Origin: Chromatiales bacterium
Lineage (GTDB): Bacteria; Pseudomonadota; Gammaproteobacteria; Steroidobacterales; Woeseiaceae
Reading direction: 5' to 3'
DNA: 34,751 bases
Assembly (NCBI GenBank): GCA_004282875.1
Contig: SHLT01000020.1
Location: forward strand, 1-34,751
Position numbers and translations under genes: made by a program. The notes beneath the pieces were generated by a model. That model was not told the origin of the DNA. It searched no databases and saw only the letters and a program-made list of their open reading frames with translations. Every line of letters begins with the position of its first letter. Position 1 is the stretch's first letter. Positions 33,713 to 34,751 of this stretch are shown one piece after another.

Positions 33713-34751
33713 GTGGCGTTCGACCAATACAAGACACAGGTACTGCTTTTGCACAGCGAGCAAAGCACCCTGGACTCGCTGAGCTCCGGGTTCGGCGATC
33801 GTTACACGGTGCACTGCGCGACCAGCGGCAGTGAAGCCCTCAACACGCTCGTCGAAACGCCGATCAACGTCATCATTACTGCGCAGAACTTGCCGGGCAT
33901 GAGCGGCCTGGAGGCTCTGCGCGAAGCCAAGAAACGGTCACCCGACACCGTCGGCATCCTGCTGGCCGGCAGCTCCAACGATGGCCTCGAGGCACTCGTA
34001 GGCGATGAGGAAGTATTCCAGGTGGTTCGCGGTAACGTAACCGGCGACTCATTGTTGAAGCTCGTCGACAACGCGACCCGCCAGATGCGCCTGATGGCCC
34101 TCGCGGAATCGGCGAACGATACGGCGGCTCATCCGGACGAGCCCGCAGAACATATCGTCATGGAAACATCGGAAAACGGTTCAACCATCATAAGCGGCGG
34201 CACGGGTCGCATGCCTGCGCTGAATCCCGAAAAAGTTTCCGCTGCGGACGCTGTTGGTTCGCGGTCGGTTGACGTGCTTGTCCTGACCAAGGACCAGGAA
34301 TTTCTGACGACCATTATCGAGTCGTCACGCGGAATGCACGAGGTGCATTACGCAAATACGCTGGCCCAGGCCGAAGAGACCATTCGGCAGCACAAAGTCG
34401 GCGTTGCCGTTGTCGACGCCGCGATGGTCGGCGAGAAAGTCGAGCAGCTTACGCTCCATCTGCGCAAAGGCGCGCCACGCCTCGTCTCGATCGTCGCCGG
34501 ACGCCGCGACGATGGCGAGATGCTCATGGACCTTATCAACCGGGGCAAGGTGTACCGCTTTCTGCTGAAGCCGGTCTCGCCGGGCCGCGCCAGGCTCGCT
34601 GTCGAAGCGTCGGTCAAACATCACCTCGAAGCACCCGATGCCGCATTCAAGATCAGCGGCTCCGCGGCTCCGGCCAAACCGCTGCGGAAAGCGGCGCCAA
34701 AGGCGCAGCCCAAACCGGCGGCCAAACCCGCGCCCAAGCCCGCTCCAAAGG
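33713..34751 (+). CDS. Tandem receiver-domain protein, first domain degenerate, partial
   Basis: The GTG start is firm (GGAGGA six bases upstream), and 346 codons are visible before the window ends. Residues 8-125 form a CheY-like fold with NLPGMSG, but the phospho-acceptor position is Ala57, the N-terminal acidic pair is replaced (HSE), and the conserved Lys region reads VVRGNVTG, so it is a pseudo-receiver. A flexible, acidic and Ser/Gly-rich linker (132-182) leads to a second receiver at 186-306 that keeps Asp235 (VAVVDAAM) and Lys286 (FLLKPVSP). From about 317 the sequence becomes an Ala/Pro/Lys-rich tract (KPAAKPAPKPAPK) that continues past the edge. I do not recognise the full protein. 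The tail suggests a long linker to a further domain, or a low-complexity binding segment. The gene is monocistronic as far as can be seen. Confidence 0.8.
   Translation, partial: MAFDQYKTQVLLLHSEQSTLDSLSSGFGDRYTVHCATSGSEALNTLVETPINVIITAQNLPGMSGLEALREAKKRSPDTVGILLAGSSNDGLEALVGDEEVFQVVRGNVTGDSLLKLVDNATRQMRLMALAESANDTAAHPDEPAEHIVMETSENGSTIISGGTGRMPALNPEKVSAADAVGSRSVDVLVLTKDQEFLTTIIESSRGMHEVHYANTLAQAEETIRQHKVGVAVVDAAMVGEKVEQLTLHLRKGAPRLVSIVAGRRDDGEMLMDLINRGKVYRFLLKPVSPGRARLAVEASVKHHLEAPDAAFKISGSAAPAKPLRKAAPKAQPKPAAKPAPKPAPK

Noticed and set aside
34640-34751. Repeat-rich end of the window as a CRISPR or tandem repeat array
   Set aside because: The repeats are in frame and encode an Ala/Pro/Lys-rich tract; unit lengths vary and there are no spacers.

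Overview
This window looks like chromosomal DNA from a GC-rich gammaproteobacterium. The evidence is core genes of gammaproteobacterial type (xerD, gpmA, glnS, thrS, a zapE-type ATPase, a tesB whose catalytic positions match E. coli almost residue for residue) combined with a very large NAD-glutamate dehydrogenase, a sphingomonad-like TonB-dependent receptor, and acyl-CoA dehydrogenases of the steroid/dicarboxylate type. A marine lineage near Woeseiales/Steroidobacterales would fit, but that placement is an inference from gene content. I see no insertion sequence, prophage, CRISPR array, tRNA or rRNA. Gene density is very high and no gap exceeds 200 bases.

Layout. 1-851 (-): xerD, cut by the window edge. 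1045-3846 (+): plsC acyltransferase, thiolase, and an HSD10-type 3-hydroxyacyl-CoA dehydrogenase. 3889-5538 (-): ETF-ubiquinone oxidoreductase. 5596-13426 (+): zapE, a MarR regulator, the 1609-residue gdhB-type glutamate dehydrogenase, gpmA and a gamma-carbonic-anhydrase-like protein. 13403-16706 (-): acyl-CoA ligase, a catalytically degenerate SDR and a TesB thioesterase, packed as one operon. 16841-20510 (+): TonB-dependent receptor, a strong intrinsic terminator, then a nitrilase. 20507-20869 (-): small membrane protein. 21015-22508 (+): cysteine synthase fused to glutaredoxin. 22505-22975 (-): MaoC-type hydratase. 23035-25837 (-): moaA-moaC-mobA-moaD-moaE, a compact molybdenum-cofactor operon. 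25938-29833 (+): two acyl-CoA dehydrogenase subunits, a queuosine-precursor transporter and a SAM hydrolase (DUF62). 29834-31507 (-) and 31608-33521 (+): glnS and thrS, divergent across a 100-base gap. 33713-34751 (+): a tandem receiver-like protein running off the end.

How the genes fit together. Many products act on CoA thioesters. The acyl-CoA ligase activates acids, the paired acyl-CoA dehydrogenases and MaoC hydratase oxidise and hydrate, the 3-hydroxyacyl-CoA dehydrogenase and thiolase finish beta-oxidation, ETF-QO passes the electrons to quinone, and TesB can release free acids. The remaining genes serve nitrogen metabolism (glutamate dehydrogenase, nitrilase), cofactors (Moco, queuosine precursor, SAM), glycolysis and translation.

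The most unusual items are the CysK-glutaredoxin fusion, the SDR that has lost every signature motif yet sits between a ligase and a thioesterase, the two acyl-CoA dehydrogenase subunits with complementary motif losses, the pseudo-receiver plus receiver protein with a Pro/Ala/Lys tail, and a terminator placed only 18 bases before the nitrilase start. I found nothing that I can firmly call a new defence or mobile system.
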